A DNA stretch of 64,000 nt. Origin: Cercophora sp. LCS_1 (lineage: Eukaryota > Ascomycota > Sordariomycetes > Sordariales > Lasiosphaeriaceae). The notes below the pieces were generated by a model. It worked only from the letters and a program-made list of their open reading frames with translations. It did not search any database and was not told where the DNA came from. The translations under genes and the position numbers were made by a program. The stretch lies in assembly GCA_036250225.1 (NCBI GenBank), contig JAPZLL010000018.1, positions 124,001 to 188,000 on the forward strand. The letters are read 5' to 3'. Shown here one piece after another: positions 42,313-55,200 of this stretch; position 1 is the stretch's first letter, and each line of letters opens with the position of its first letter.

Positions 42313-45300
42313 ATGGTTGCTACAGCGGCCCCTGCGCCTGAAGAGAAGGAGGTTCAGGTCTCCAGCACATCAGGAGCTGTCGTCGTGGCTTCATCCTCGG
42401 CACCCTCAGTCGCAGAAGCACCTGCACCACCACCTGCATCTGTTCGTCCCATCATTTTATCGCTATCGGGCGATTGAAGAAGCGTCCCACTAATTGGCGA
42501 TCAGCTTCTTTCGTACCTGCGCATCTTTGTGGCAGCCGACCCAACCTGGATCGATTATGGCCTCATTTTCACGGGCGTCATCGCTGCGGCGGCGGCAGGT
42601 GTGCCATTTCCACTCATGGGTATCCTGTTCGGTGAGCTCGTCGACGAGATGAACGGCGCCACGTGTGCCGTGGAAGTCAGCGATCCTTTTGGCTATGAGG
42701 AGGCCATCAACGACAAGGTCTTGCAGCTTGTCTACATTGCCATTGCCGCCTTCTGCCTGATCTACATTTATGTACTTTCATGGAGTCTCGTCAGCCAGCG
42801 TCTGGCCCAGCGCCTGCGTGCTCGTTATGTCTCGGCGCTTCTTCGACAGCCGCCTGCCTTCTTCGATGCTCGCATGGCTGCGGGCGAGGTCAGCAGTCGC
42901 CTGCATGGTGACATGACGGCAGTGCAGGCGGGCACTTCAGAGAAGGTCGGCATCCTCATTGCCAGCATCAGCTTCTTTATCACGGCTTACGTCGTCGCCT
43001 TCATCAAGGAGGCGAAACTGGCCGGCATGCTCATCTCTCTGGTCCCTGCATTCTTGATCATGGCCTTTGTCGGTGGGTTGTTCATGCAAAAGTATGGAGG
43101 CATTGCCACGGACGGCATTGCCAAAGCATCGTCGATTGCTTCCGAGGCCTTGACACATGTCGTCGTTGTGCAGGCTTTTGGTGCCGCCCCGAGACTCGAG
43201 GAGAAGTTTGCTGCTCACGTAGCAACGGCGAGAGTGAATGGCATCAAAAAGGGCGCTGCTGCCGCCGTGCAGGCAGGCATGCTGTACTTCATCGCCTACT
43301 CGGCAAACGCTCTTGCTTTCTGGCAAGGTAGCCGGATGGTTGTCGAGTCTGTCAATAACCCTGGGAGCGGATCGAGTGTCGGACAGATCTACACGGTTGT
43401 CTTTCTGCTTGTTGACGGTATGTTTCCAGACGTTGATAAAGGGGCTTTCACTGACGTAGGTTCAAGCTTGCATCATGCTCGGCAGCATTGCCCCCATCTT
43501 GCCTCTGCTCGGTGCCGCCGCGACCTCTTTCCAACGCATCAAGAACGACATTGATGCGCCTTCAGAGATTGACGGTACCTCGGGTGCTGGTATTACTCTG
43601 CCCGCGAGCACCCCAGGTGGCATCAGATTCAACAATGTGTCCTTCACGTACCCGTCGCGCCCCGGTCAGCTGGTGCTTCGCAATGTCACCCTTGACTTCC
43701 CGGCTGGCAAGTACACGGCCATTGTCGGTCTCTCGGGCAGTGGAAAGTCCACCATTGCCTCGCTGATTGCCCGTCTTCAGGATCCCAATGAAGGCAGCAT
43801 CACCCTTGACGGCCAAGACATTAAGGATCTCAACGTGCGAAATCTCCGGAGCTTCGTCAGCTTCGTCCAGCAGGAGCCCTCCCTCTTGGACCGTTCTATC
43901 CTGGAGAACATTGCCCTTGGTCTCATCAACTCGCCCAGGCCGGAGCACCAGTCTCTCATGGACGTCCTCCATGGCCACCAGCTTGGTGAGCTCGCAGCTA
44001 CCGGCAGAGACGCAGCCAACCCAGCCACCGCCAGCAAGTATGGCCCGGAGGTCGAGGAGGTTGTCCGTCTCGTTCAGCAAGCAGCACAGCAGGCCGATGC
44101 TGCCGCCTTCATCGACCGTCTTGAGAAAGGCTATGGAACCGCGGCCGGTGCCAGTGGTACTCTTGTCAGTGGTGGACAGCGCCAACGCGTTGCCCTCGCC
44201 CGGGCTCTCATCCGTGACCCCAGAATCCTTGTCCTCGACGAGGCTACCTCCGCCCTCGACTCGACCAGCGAGAAGCGTATCCAGGAGGCTGTCGAACAAG
44301 CTGCCAAGTCGAGAACAGTCATCTCCATCGCCCATCGTCTCTCGACCATCCGCAACGCAGACAACATTGTCGTCCTTGAGGCTGGTGAAGTTGTTGAGCA
44401 AGGTTCTTACGCCGAGCTCATGGCCAAGGAGGACGGCGCCTTTGCGCGTATGGCCAGACTGCAGAGCGTTGGGAATGCCGACAAGGAGGGTAATGAGTCT
44501 GTTTCCGGCGATTCGATCGGCGCGTCGACCCTCAAGGCTGATGCGGCCCCTCTTGGGAAGCTCGAGGCCACTAGCTCTCTCAAAAAGGACGCCTCTGGCA
44601 GCAAAGAGAGCGATGACGCAGAGAAGGACAAGTCCTCGGACGTTGTTCAGCCCTGGAAGGGTGTGGTGAGCACAATTGCCAGACTCAACCGTCCTTCTTT
44701 CAAGTGGCTGGTCCTCGCTGTCTTTGCCGCTACCATCGTCGGCTTCACATTCTCTGGCTCTGGTTTGATCTTTGGCTTCACAGTCGGCCACCTGAACCCC
44801 TGCGGCAACACCACGGACCGTATCATCTACTACGGCAAGTTCTTTGGTGGCCTGCTCTTCATGCTTGCCGTCATTGAGCTCATTGCCAACTTCCTCGCCT
44901 GGTCTTGCTTTGGTCTTATTGCTGAACGCCTTCTATACGCCCTCCGTATCCTCTCGTTCCGCTCGCTCCTCGGACAGGGCGTCCAGTGGCATCAATCTGA
45001 CGGCCGAAGCCCGTCGTCGCTGCTCACCATCATCACCAAGGACAGCGCTTCCATTGGCGGCTTCAGCGGTTCCACCATCGGTACTGTCTTTTCCATCGTT
45101 GTCAACTTTATCACCGCCATCATCCTCTCGCACATCATCAACTGGAAGATTGCCATCGTCTGTCTCGTGACGGTCCCCATCCTCCTCGGCGCCGGCTTTA
45201 TGCAACTCCGTATGCTTGCCCGCTACGAAGAGAGACACGCAGAAGCCCACAATCGCGCCACCGCCGTCGCCGTCGAAGCCGTCAAGTCAATCCGCACCGT

Positions 45301-46441
45301 CGCCGCCCTCTCGCTCGAGAACGAAGTCATGTCGTCGTACGCACGCATCCTCCGCGTGACACGCGATGAGATGGTCAAGTCAGCCGCCTTCACCAACATC
45401 TGGCTCGCCCTCTCCAACAGCACCGGCTTCCTCATCTACGCCTTTGCCTACTGGTGGGGTTCCCAGCGCATCATGCACGGCGATGCAACCCAGACGCAAT
45501 TCTTCATCATCCTCGTCGCCATGCTCGTCAGTGCCCAGCTCTGGGGCCAAATGTTTACCCTGGCGCCCGAATTCTCCCGCGCCCGCGGCGCCTTTTCCCG
45601 CATCATGTCCATCATCGCTCTCGGCAAGGACAACAACCTGACGCCCCACTGCGACGTCGAGTCCCTACCCCCTCCTCCCCCATCATCCAACAACACAAGC
45701 GGCACCAAAATCACCTTTTCCTCCGTCTCCTTCTCGTACCCCGCCCGCCCCGACGTGCCAGTCCTCGACTCCGTTTCCTTCACCATCCAACCCGGTCAAT
45801 TCGTCGGCCTCGTCGGCCCGTCAGGCGCAGGTAAATCCACCATCATGTCCCTCGTCCAACGCCTGTACCATCCCACCTCCGGTACCATCACCATCGACGA
45901 CAACGACATCTCCGCCCTCCCCGACTCGTTCCGCAACGATGTCGCTCTCGTCCCACAGGACCCCGCCCTCTTCGACGGATCCATCCGTTTCAATGTCGGT
46001 TTGGGCGCCCGTCCAGGAACCGAAGCAACACAGGCCGAAATCGAAGAGGCGTGTCGTCTAGCGAATATCCACGACGTGATCATGGCCATGCCGGATGGTT
46101 ACGACACCGAGTGCGGCGCTAGTGCGTCCAGACTATCGGGTGGTCAGAGGCAGAGACTCGCTATTGCGCGGGCGTTGGTGCGCAAGCCGAGGTTGTTGTT
46201 GCTTGATGAAAGCACGAGTGCGCTGGACGCGGCGAGTGAAGCGGCGCTCCAGGAGGGACTTGATCGTGTGGCGCGTGGGACAACGGTTTTGGCGATTACG
46301 CATCGGTTGCACACTGTAAAGAAGGCGGACGTGATTTTTGTGGTCGAGGGTGGACGGGTTGTTGATGCTGGACGCCATGGCGAGTTGATGGAGAGACGGG
46401 AGAGTTATCGGGTTAATGCTATGCAGCAGATGTTGCAGTAG
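42313..46441 (+). CDS. Full-length ABCB (MDR-type) ABC transporter
   Basis: Predicted 1338 residues from three exons (introns 42442-42504 and 43418-43466; frame closes). Layout is TMD-NBD-TMD-NBD. NBD1 has Walker A GLSGSGKST at 435-443, signature LVSGGQRQR and Walker B ILVLDEATSALD. NBD2 has Walker A GPSGAGKST near 1131-1139, signature LSGGQRQR and Walker B LLLLDESTSALD. All ATPase motifs are intact in both halves. The start at 42313 precedes a short Ala/Pro/Ser-rich N-terminus, then SYLRIFVAADPTWIDYG leading into the first membrane segment. An ABCB gene next to the NPS6/SidD synthetase is a recurring arrangement in ascomycetes. A role in export or recycling of the siderophore or its precursors is therefore likely (inference). 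Upstream GATA iron sites predict induction in iron shortage. Confidence 0.93.
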
Positions 46442-47122
46442 TTACTCAGTCGAGAGGACTGAGTGGGAAAGAATTGCATATTAGAAAAGTTGTGTTTGTT
46501 TAGATATCTATGTGTTGTGTAATCCGCATTCATCTTTCGATTCATCATGTTGATTCATACTGTCGGTAGGTCTGCCCCCAGACGAAGCGAGACACATCGT
46601 GGGAGTTGCTAGCAGTGATGTGCTTCGTCAACGTGCAAAACGGGAGATCTTTCCCGACACCGTGATACGACCCTCGTCAATCCATCATGGTTGTTGATAA
46701 AAACTCGCACTCCCGACGGTCATAGAGTCATGTAATGAATGGTTGCTTGTCTCCAGGTTGATTTCTTAACGTTGAACCCACTTAAACTATGTTTGAGTTT
46801 TCATTCCGCTCTTCGTTGATAAGTCCTGTCCCTGATGTTCGCTTTGTCGCTCTGAGAGCCTTAACGTTGGTCGGTTGGTGTTTGGTGGAGAGGAATAGGA
46901 GGATAGGCATTGAATCGATGCTAGAAGCAGCGTGTAGTAGCACCCTGTGTTTAGATGGAGTCATTTCACATGAATGCACTTCTGGGTGGTACTGATATTT
47001 CATGCTCATTGGTTGTACTCTGATGTTTTGAGCTCCCCTCTATTAGCCGTATTCCTCTTCCTCATGGCCATTCTCGACACCATGTGCTTGTCTCATCCCG
47101 TCTCAATACCGCCCCGGTCTCC
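46442..47122. other. Convergent 3' flank; nothing recognised
   Basis: About 680 bp between the ABC transporter stop and the 3' end of the second GNAT gene. Rather AT-rich, no supported ORF, probably two 3' UTRs. Confidence 0.5.
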
Positions 47123-47623
47123 CTACGAATCAGCAGCATTGTCGCGGGTCATGTAGACGGCGTCACCGCCATAGTTGCGGAGCTTCTCACTCAAAACCCC
47201 ATCAACCAGCCCAGCCTCGAACCCGAATCGTTGCCAGAAGGGGCCCGTGCCGTAGACCGACACGATACAAGTCGTGGGGAACTGGCTGGAAACCTCAAAA
47301 AGCATGCGGATTCCCTTGGCAGCATGTCCTTGCCCCCGGAGCTCGGGCAAAATGGCCACATCGTGGATATAATACTGGTCTGCGTCCGCCGGAATCTCAA
47401 CGAGCAAGCTGTCCAGCTCGGGTGGTTGGTCTTTGCGGATGGGATGGGAGATGGCATAGCCATATATCTTGTTCCCGGCGGCGAGGATGAGGCAGCCAGA
47501 GGGGAAGAGCTGCACGCGCTCGGTGAAGACGGAGGCGGTCTCGGGGAGAGACGGGTGGACTGCGTCCGCGACCCGAAGGAGCCCCGGAATGTCGTTCAAG
47601 GTCATTCTGCGCCAGGTTGCCAT
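47123..47623 (-). CDS. GNAT-family N-acetyltransferase
   Basis: Single-exon gene of 166 residues, a standard length for a stand-alone GNAT domain. The N-terminal WRRMTLNDIPGLLRVADAVHP leads to the central IHDVAILPELRGQGHAAKGIRMLF, which has the acetyl-CoA-binding R/Q-x-x-G-x-A/G loop (RGQGHA), and to TTCIVSVYGTGPFWQRFGF. Bacterial-type small GNATs of this layout acetylate small molecules or proteins; the substrate is unknown. No GATA iron sites were noticed upstream, so it may lie outside the siderophore unit. The start at 47623 is the first ATG and fits the family. Confidence 0.85.
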   Translation of the reverse strand: MATWRRMTLNDIPGLLRVADAVHPSLPETASVFTERVQLFPSGCLILAAGNKIYGYAISHPIRKDQPPELDSLLVEIPADADQYYIHDVAILPELRGQGHAAKGIRMLFEVSSQFPTTCIVSVYGTGPFWQRFGFEAGLVDGVLSEKLRNYGGDAVYMTRDNAADS

Positions 47624-48087
47624 GTTGGATTGTGATTGTCTATTACTGCGGTGGGTAAGTTCTGTTGCGTTTGCGCTTGAGCGTTGGGCTTGGTGAAGGC
47701 TTGTTTCCGATCTCGATGTTGGTCGGATTGCGCCTGGTGGCTGCCAAAAGCGAAGCGGGAAAATTGGGAGGTCTATTAGCCGGTGGAAACCACAGCGAGC
47801 CGAGGGATGTTTTTTCGCCCTTTTGGAAGGTGAATAGGACTGGTGAACTTAAGATCGTAAGACCAAGAAGTCACAATTCACTCAGCTCAGAACAAGAGAT
47901 GCAATTGAAGATTCGAGAGATCAAGCTCATCCTAGACAAACCTCACTTTTCAACCCTTGTTTGACTCGATTCCACCCGAGAGACTTTTTGAGATGAAGGT
48001 AGCACCGTGCTTCGTTGTGCTAAGGTTTCTCTTCGCTATATCAGCTCATACGGTAGTAGTCTGGTTGTTATCCAGTCTTTTGAAACA
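47624..48087. other. Intergenic; GNAT promoter
   Basis: About 460 bp between two minus-strand genes. No feature beyond presumed promoter and 3' UTR sequence. Confidence 0.45.
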
Positions 48088-50071
48088 TCAAGCTTGAAAA
48101 AATGACAGTCCAACTCGCTCCCGAAACGCATTCCCGAATTCCATCACTGGCTGATACAGTAATACAGCATTCCAGTCGTCCACGGACTCATGAGTTTGTC
48201 CTTCTGGCTGGAAAGGTGCAACACAGATCCCAACATCTCGTGACCGTGGACGAGAATTCTCACTCCAATCATCAAGGTCCTGCCGCGCGCCAGAAAGTAG
48301 CAGGGTATCCGCCTCAAAGCCGCAACCGAACACCTCTAGTGTATTTTCCTGGTCATCTTCCACGTTTTTTGAGGAGCCATTGTCGAGATGGAAAGTCTCA
48401 AGATGGGTCTGAAACACACCATCACCATCATCCTCAACTTCCTCAACCACCCTCCTTCTTGAAGCCTCTCCGCTCTCGATCCCAGTTGCGGTCCCACCCA
48501 GCCCATACTCCAATCCACCCCTCAAAACACCAGGCTTTTCCCTCGTCAACCCCATCAACACCCCGGCAAACACCTTTTCACTCTCCGGGCAAGCGCTCAA
48601 TGTCCTGATGAACACCCCCAACGGATCAATGCTGACAGTTGTCCTCCTAGACCCCATCTCGTAGAAACCCATCACATCCACCCATGCCCGTCCAATCTGG
48701 AACACCTTTTCCAGAATCCCCATGCCATGTGCTTGCACCGCAGCAGGATGCAAGGAAGTCAGTATTGACGCCGTACGATGTGCAATGTCGACCGGGAATG
48801 TAACCCGCCTGCTCTCGTCTCGTCCCTGTCTCTGTCGGGTGAGAGGGTATCGTGAGGCGAGGCTTTTCCAAACAGTGAGACGGAGCCATTGCTGGGTTAT
48901 CAAAAGATCTGCCTTTTGGATTGTGGTTGGCTGATAGGCATTTGGTTGTGGAGATACGAAAGAAGGTGGCTGGGAGAGGATATGTTGGAGATTGAGAAAG
49001 GTGTTGATGTCGACGGCGGCGGTCGGCCCGTCGTTCCAGGCACGGACAAAGGATTCGTCGAGAGGTTGGTAGGTAGAGATCAGCTGGAGAAAACCGGCTG
49101 CTATGTCGGGCTCTTCATAGGGGTGGGATGTTGTTGGGAGGGAGGGAGCTTTTCGGAGCAGGATATCCTGGTGTCGGAAGATGGCGAGGGAACTGGACGC
49201 TTGTTAGATGTTTAGATACATCAAAAAGAGGGGAGATGAACCGTTCAGTGACAAAGAGTTGCCAAAAGGTGCGACGACGACATAGAGCTTCTGATACGGA
49301 GAGGGACTCGTAGCTTGACTCCTCATGGAGACGGAGGCCGCGGGCAAACTTCAGGGCCTCTTCGAGATAAAAGGAAGATTTCCAGTCGTCTTTGATCTCG
49401 AAGCTGGAAGTCGACATCCAAAAGGAAGAGATAACCGAGTACAAGGAAACTCCTTTGACGTAGTCGTATGTTTTCCTGGACGCCTCGCACGCATCGAGGA
49501 AAAACCGGCCGGCTAGCTCCCAAGAGTCTGGACCGGTCGCTTGCAGGTTTTGGCCGCGCATATGGAAGCATGTCTTGGCTGAAAGAGCATACAGCAGCGT
49601 TTGCTCGGGCGGCTGAAGCGGTCGTTGCACCATCTGATCGATATCAGGCTTGTAGAGAAGTGGCATTATGGGGTAGATGTGCTCGTAGTATAACTCAACG
49701 CATCTCGGCACAAGGTCAATATAACTCTTGCTCCCGGGACGATACCGTTTAGGTGTCGCCGGCCCGGTCGGTGATGCATCGCTTGAGGCTATCGGCGTCG
49801 GTGATCCACCTGGAGGGCGACCGGCCTGCAACTGCTTGATGACCCTCCCCTGGCCCTGTTTCGGTCCTCGTTTTCGCGGGACATACTTCCTCGCACACGT
49901 CAAAGAACAACCATGGCATGGCCCACAGGGAAGCTTGTAGTCACATTTTATTCCTGTTCAAGTCAGCGATATCCAAGCTCTACAGAAAATGCACTCACGT
50001 CTCGTCCGACAATTATCGCAAACGACCTTGTCCTTCTTGGCGCCCTTCGTGATCGGAGTTTTGGAATCCAT
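48088..50071 (-). CDS. Zn2Cys6 transcription factor with fungal TF middle domain
   Basis: Predicted 629 residues from three exons (introns 49954-49998 and 49193-49241; frame closes). The binuclear cluster at about 18-48 is rebuilt across intron 1: CDNCRTRRIKC then DYKLPCGPCHGCSLTC. A basic RKRGPKQGQGRVIKQLQ linker follows, as in regulators of sugar or polysaccharide use. The middle-homology region is recognisable: VELYYEHIYPIMPLLYKPDI, ACEASRKTYDYVKGVSLYSVI, CRRRTFWQLFVTERSLAIFRH (restored by intron 2) and ITQQWLRLTVWKSLASRY. The C-terminus is acidic and Ser-rich. It could control the nearby cluster, but the linker type points to carbon regulation and no direct evidence links it to the siderophore genes. 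Confidence 0.87.
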
Positions 50072-50595
50072 TGCATCTCCCTCCAGATGACTCACTCACC
50101 GTAACTCCCGACGGCAGCAATTATAAAACGCTTTGATGCGCGGTGAATGCAACGCTGTCACCTTGGTCGGGCAACGGATGCAGATGGCACGAAATGCGGG
50201 GCTTGCGGTGCGGGAAGCATCGGACACCTATGGTGTCGGCCCGCTGGTGCAAAGAGGTCTTGTGGAGGCGCAGCTGGCTCTTGGGAGCAAAAGTGCAGTA
50301 TAAGGCAGATGAGGCAAAGTGCACTGCTAAGAAGCGGTGAGAGCTCGGTGAGTTGATCGACCGGGGAATCTGGGTTCGCGCCCGAATGACGAGAGCCAAG
50401 AAGTTGGTCTTTGGCCGGCAGGCGCATCCCTCCTTGGGGCAGATCAGGGGCAGCTCGTTCCTGCCGATCGCGGTGGGATATTTGCCTTTCATAACAATTT
50501 TCCTCGGACGAGCTCCAGCGCAACACCACTGACAAACAAGGTGGGTGATGTTCGTGACGCAGTGTACATCGCAACACAAATCTATTTATGGTACA
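50072..50595. other. Intergenic; regulator promoter
   Basis: About 520 bp between the regulator start and the Yos9 3' end. Short frames on both strands show no domain. Confidence 0.45.
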
Positions 50596-52251
50596 CTACA
50601 ATTCCTCCTTGTAAAACACTTCTTGGGAGCCCTCCTCTTCATCGTCGTCCGACTTGCCTTTGGCGTTCTTCTTGGCCGGCTTGGTTTGGTCATCAACCTT
50701 CTTGCCTCTCCGCGTCTCGAATCTGATATCGCCACCTGCACCCCCGTTCTCCGCGTTCGCTCCGTCTTGGGGAGGAATCACCTCGAAGGCAAGCTGCCAC
50801 TCCTCATTGGGATCCATGGTCGCGAGCTCCTGGCGCAGAGCCTCGACCGTCTCCTTGTCGATGCCCATCTGCTCCAGCTCTTGCTCCAACTCGTCGTTGA
50901 TCTTGATCTTGCCGCTCTCCGACGTGACCTTCTCCTGCAGGCTCGTTGAGAGTTTCTCGAGAAGCTGCCACTTTTTGTTCGAGACAATGCCTCTTGGCGG
51001 CGGAAGTTCCACCGCCGGAGAGCCCTCTTGCCCACCCAGCACCCGCTTGCCGCCAATAACGACGCCTCCTATCGTCATCCCAGCTGACGGGTGTTGCTTT
51101 GGGTCTTTGCCAATCTTGGCCTGCGGCGCGCTGTTCACGCCCAGCTTCTCCTTGGCCTCGAGCGTCCTGATCCAGATCAGCTTGTCCAACTCGTCGTCGT
51201 CAGATACGATAGCTCGGCAGGTAATAGGATGCGCTCGCGTCTCTTTGGGCGGTAGAAATGCGACATCGTTGCAGAGTCTCGGCGTGTGCACTACCATGAG
51301 ATAGGTGCATGTTGTCACCTCCTTGACCCAGCCAATTCGATCTCGGCTCGCGCCGGGACTGCAGTGATATTGGACCTCGATGGTTCGCGGGCGCCCAGTG
51401 AGATCGCAGATAGTTCCGCCGTCCATGCGCTGAACGAGATACCGCTGGTCTCCTTTGACCTGGAGCTCCGTGTTTGGCGGCGCAACAGCCTTACTGTCGG
51501 CCCCCGCACCCTCCGCGTCCTGCGCAACGTCTGTCTGCTTCTGGACCCCCTTTGTCTTCTTCGGCCTAACAGTGCCCAGCACATACTCGTGGCTTGCAGG
51601 GTCTCTGACCGGCGGCCCGCCGTTCGCGCCATTGGGAAGCGCATGGAATTGGACGATGTCCTTTCCGTAGCAGAAGCTGTAGCTCCACCATCCCGACATG
51701 AAGTAAAGGCATTGCCCATTGAGCCCGCTCATTAGCTCCCAGCCGCGAGTTGATGCCCTACTTAGCTCTCGCGCCTCCTCTGCTTTGGCCAGCTCCGTCG
51801 CCGTTTGGTTGAGTTCGGGCGTTCGCGCAATTGTCGGCACTAAGCACAGATATCGGGCGTGTGGGCTGGTAAGGATCTCGAATGTCTCGGATACCACATC
51901 GGCGTCTTCGCCGGCGACGCTTGGTTTGCCGGCGGTGGCATCCGCTGCCGCCGACTCGCGGACCTTGCTTGTGAGATCGGTTTGCGAAACATCGGTCGCA
52001 TGTTCGGTTTGTGCCCGTGAGCGCTTGATAGCGTCGTATGCTGCTTGCTCGGAGACGAATTCCTCGGCGAAGACAATCTCGAACTAGGTGCGCATGTTTT
52101 GTTAGTTGTTTGACCGCTTGAGTGGAGGAGTGAGGGGCAGGATCGCACGCACCTGGGGATGTGCCAGCAGATCGTCGTGGATGCTGAAGCCAGGCTGGCG
52201 AGCTCCGCAGAGCTGCAAAGAGGTCAATAGAACCAGATTGAGGCGACGCAT
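50596..52251 (-). CDS. yos9: Yos9/OS-9 ER quality-control lectin
   Basis: Predicted 528 residues from two exons (intron 52084-52152; frame closes). The start at 52251 gives a signal peptide (MRRLNLVLLTSLQLCGA). The mannose-6-phosphate receptor homology (MRH) domain spans about 150-315: LNGQCLYFMSGWWSYSFCYG, the MDGGTICDLTGRPR segment, EVQYHCSPG and TCTYLMVVHTPRLC, with paired Cys residues and the sugar-binding residues of the family. The tail is acidic and ends KEEL, a variant HDEL-like ER-retrieval signal. Yos9 binds trimmed mannose glycans on misfolded glycoproteins and delivers them to the Hrd1 complex for ER-associated degradation. This is a housekeeping gene and probably marks the edge of the accessory region. 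Confidence 0.93.
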
Positions 52252-55200
52252 TGTGTCATTGGCGGTGTTCCGCCTTGCCTCGCGGTGCTGTCACTGTTGT
52301 GCTGATGTTGGCCGATCGAGGGGACAGATGGCCAAGATGTCGCCGCCGCCCAGTCGCGCGTCAATGATAAGGTGTCATTATCGGACGTGGCAGCTCGGTT
52401 TGGGGTTTATCGGCCGATTATGTCATCATTGCGTCGATTCCCATGCAACGCCCCGCCAGCTGGCATATCTCGTCAATCAGCTGCCAATCTCGCTCTGCTT
52501 CCAGGCGATCGGGTTCATGTTTGACTTCATTTTCTGCACTTTCACTTCACGCTGCACCGTTGCCTTGGAACTTGGAATGCGGATCGGCACGGTGCCTGCA
52601 TCCACCGCTGCCGGATACCTTCCCCGGATCCCAGAGGCAAACAGGCACGCCGCCATCACGACAACATCCAGGAATGATGCCTTTGCGACCTTGGAATTTG
52701 GAACTTTTGCAATCTCTCTTCCAACCTTGATCAGCCTCGCGACCTTGGAATCAGCACCCACCGATTTTCGGCCAGGACCAATAGGTCCGTGGGGGACGCA
52801 GTACGACGGTCAAGTCAACTAACATGTCACCGCCCGCCGTCGTGCCATTCAGCAAGGCAAGAATGAGACAGCATGATGCAAAAGGTCGTCGCATTGCCAT
52901 GTTTGTCGCTCCGAGTCTGTCGGATGAACTGTTGGGCCAGCTCATCCTCTGCCCCATCTCTCGACGCAAATATCCCGTGCAAGCTTTAGCATGCGCTGCA
53001 AGCTCTGGAGCGATGCGTCCCCAGCTTGACCGGTCGGTCGGAATGGTATGAGGGCGTGGGTGGCCGCCTCGGACGGGCCGTTTTAGACCTCCTTGATTGG
53101 TGGCATTTTGTGTGCTTCCACGAGTCATCGCCCGCATTTCGTTTGCATCTGCCAGATATCCAATAAGTGTCACAAGACGAACTCGTTTGCTGCAATCGAG
53201 GCTCACCGGTGTGACAAGTCTCGGAACGGCGACAGCACACTCCACTCACCGGCTCGGGTGGGGGTCTCGTGAGGGCTCCCTCCGGCGCTGGCCCGGCCTC
53301 GGCAAAGCGAGACGTGCCGCAGCGGAGACGGAAGGCCGTCGGCAAATAGCCGGCGCCGGTCCACAGCAGACCCCATCGGGGAATTACTGGGCCACAGACT
53401 TTGTCAACACCAATGTAGACATCACCCGGAGTGATGCATTGGGCAAACATGCCCTCCGCTGCCGACATTATCGGCAATACGCATTCCTCCAAGAACATTG
53501 GCTCCCAATTTAGCACTGCGTCTGGTCAATTTGTTTGCCATTTGAGATAAGGCTCTTGGTGCGCTGGACGCCTGTCCGGAGCCTTGCGAAGGGTCGCACC
53601 CCGCACTCTATGATCCAAAAGACAACTGCCAAAGCGCTGCTCGCTTCAGCTACTATGACCCGCAGGCGCTTGCTGCGCATCGGGCTTTTTTGGCCGCCAG
53701 GGAAAGCGAGAGAACAAGCAGAGTGAGACACAGGCCATGGATGATGACGGCGTTTGTGTCAGGAAGTTTCCTGCAGGTGATCGGAGTATTCGATGTCGGG
53801 CAGGAGCACAGGCAGGTGAGGTGATCAAGGTGAGCATTGGATGGGCTAGATGCCATTCCCGCCCAGCCAGCTCAGCAACGCCAGCAAGGGACAACCGAGA
53901 GAGTGGCACACCCGGAAACGTGTCGCAAGCCGCAGCGGTCGACAGCTCATCGCACATGGCAGGTGGGCTCGGACGGGATGGGCGGATTGGAGCCCAACCA
54001 CCGAGGAAGCCGCGCCAATCCACGACGCCGCCAAGCCCAGCAGTCAAGCGGCTCTGGGACGCAATGGGAGCATGACTTCGGGCAGCCAGATATTCCGCGG
54101 TGGTGTCTCCGGGACTGCTTGCTGGTGCCCACACGCCGGCGCGGTGAGGGACCGTTGTTCCGTATGGGACAGGGTGCGCGTCTCGACTGCGTGACTGCTC
54201 GGTGGTCCACGGCGCCCGAGTCGCCCGCCCGACGGAACGTCGACAGCCAGTCAATCGTCGCCTCACTTTTCCTGCCGCGTCGGGCCAATCACGCTGCCCG
54301 TGACGGGACTCGCAGCGGGAGGCATTCCTTTGCCAGCAGGGCGATGACTGCGCGACCAACAATTTCCAATAGCCAGAGGCGGCACCCCTGCGCTCCATTT
54401 AGCGTGCAGCAAGAATGCTGCAATCGCCGTGGTGCTGCCTTGGACACGGTCTGTGGGCCTCCTGGTCCTTTCGCTGTGGCTTTTGGCCTTGGACGGCTGC
54501 CTTTCCCTGCACGACTTCCAAGTTGCGGCTCGAGAGTTGTGATGGTGGGAGACAAATGTGAGAACTCGGCCACATCGACAATCGAAATTGAGACGATGCC
54601 CAAAGCCGGGGAACACCCCATTGGGCCACGACTCAAATTGAAAGCTCATCAATGCACTCTCAAGAGTGGTGACAACCTCAAAGATACTTCCAGTTTCTTC
54701 TTGTGGGGTGCAAGTTCGAGAAGCCGGAGTGAAACATTGAGGTCAGAGGAAGGTCCCCTCGATGTGCGCTCGGTGGGTGGGGCAGGGACGGGATGGGCAA
54801 CAACGGCAAACCCCATCCAAGGGAAGGAAGGATCGAACTTGAGAAACTGGAAAGAGCGAGCGCAGTTCCACACCCACAGTTCCAGCAAAAGCAAAAAAAA
54901 AAAAAAAAAAAAACCCCTTCCCCGTCCACACCATCATGATGCGCCTCTTGGGCTGATGTCGAGCCACTCAGGCTCCCAATTGCCCACTGCGGCAATCGAC
55001 ACGACCTTTACCCACCATGCCCTCCTGTTGGACGCGCTAGCCAACGCATCAATAGGGGTCGCGAGGGAACGTCAGCGCCCTCTCCAAGTCGCTGGATGGA
55101 TATCCGCGGCACGACTTGCACCTCATCACCGTCGCAGTGTCGAACCATTGGCCTCAGTAAATATCCCACGCCGTGTCTCGCCCGTTGAGTCCCAGCGGCG

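Noticed and set aside
43562..44791. 409-codon frame antisense to the ABC transporter
   Set aside because: Exact shadow of the highly biased NBD1 coding strand; no independent protein features.
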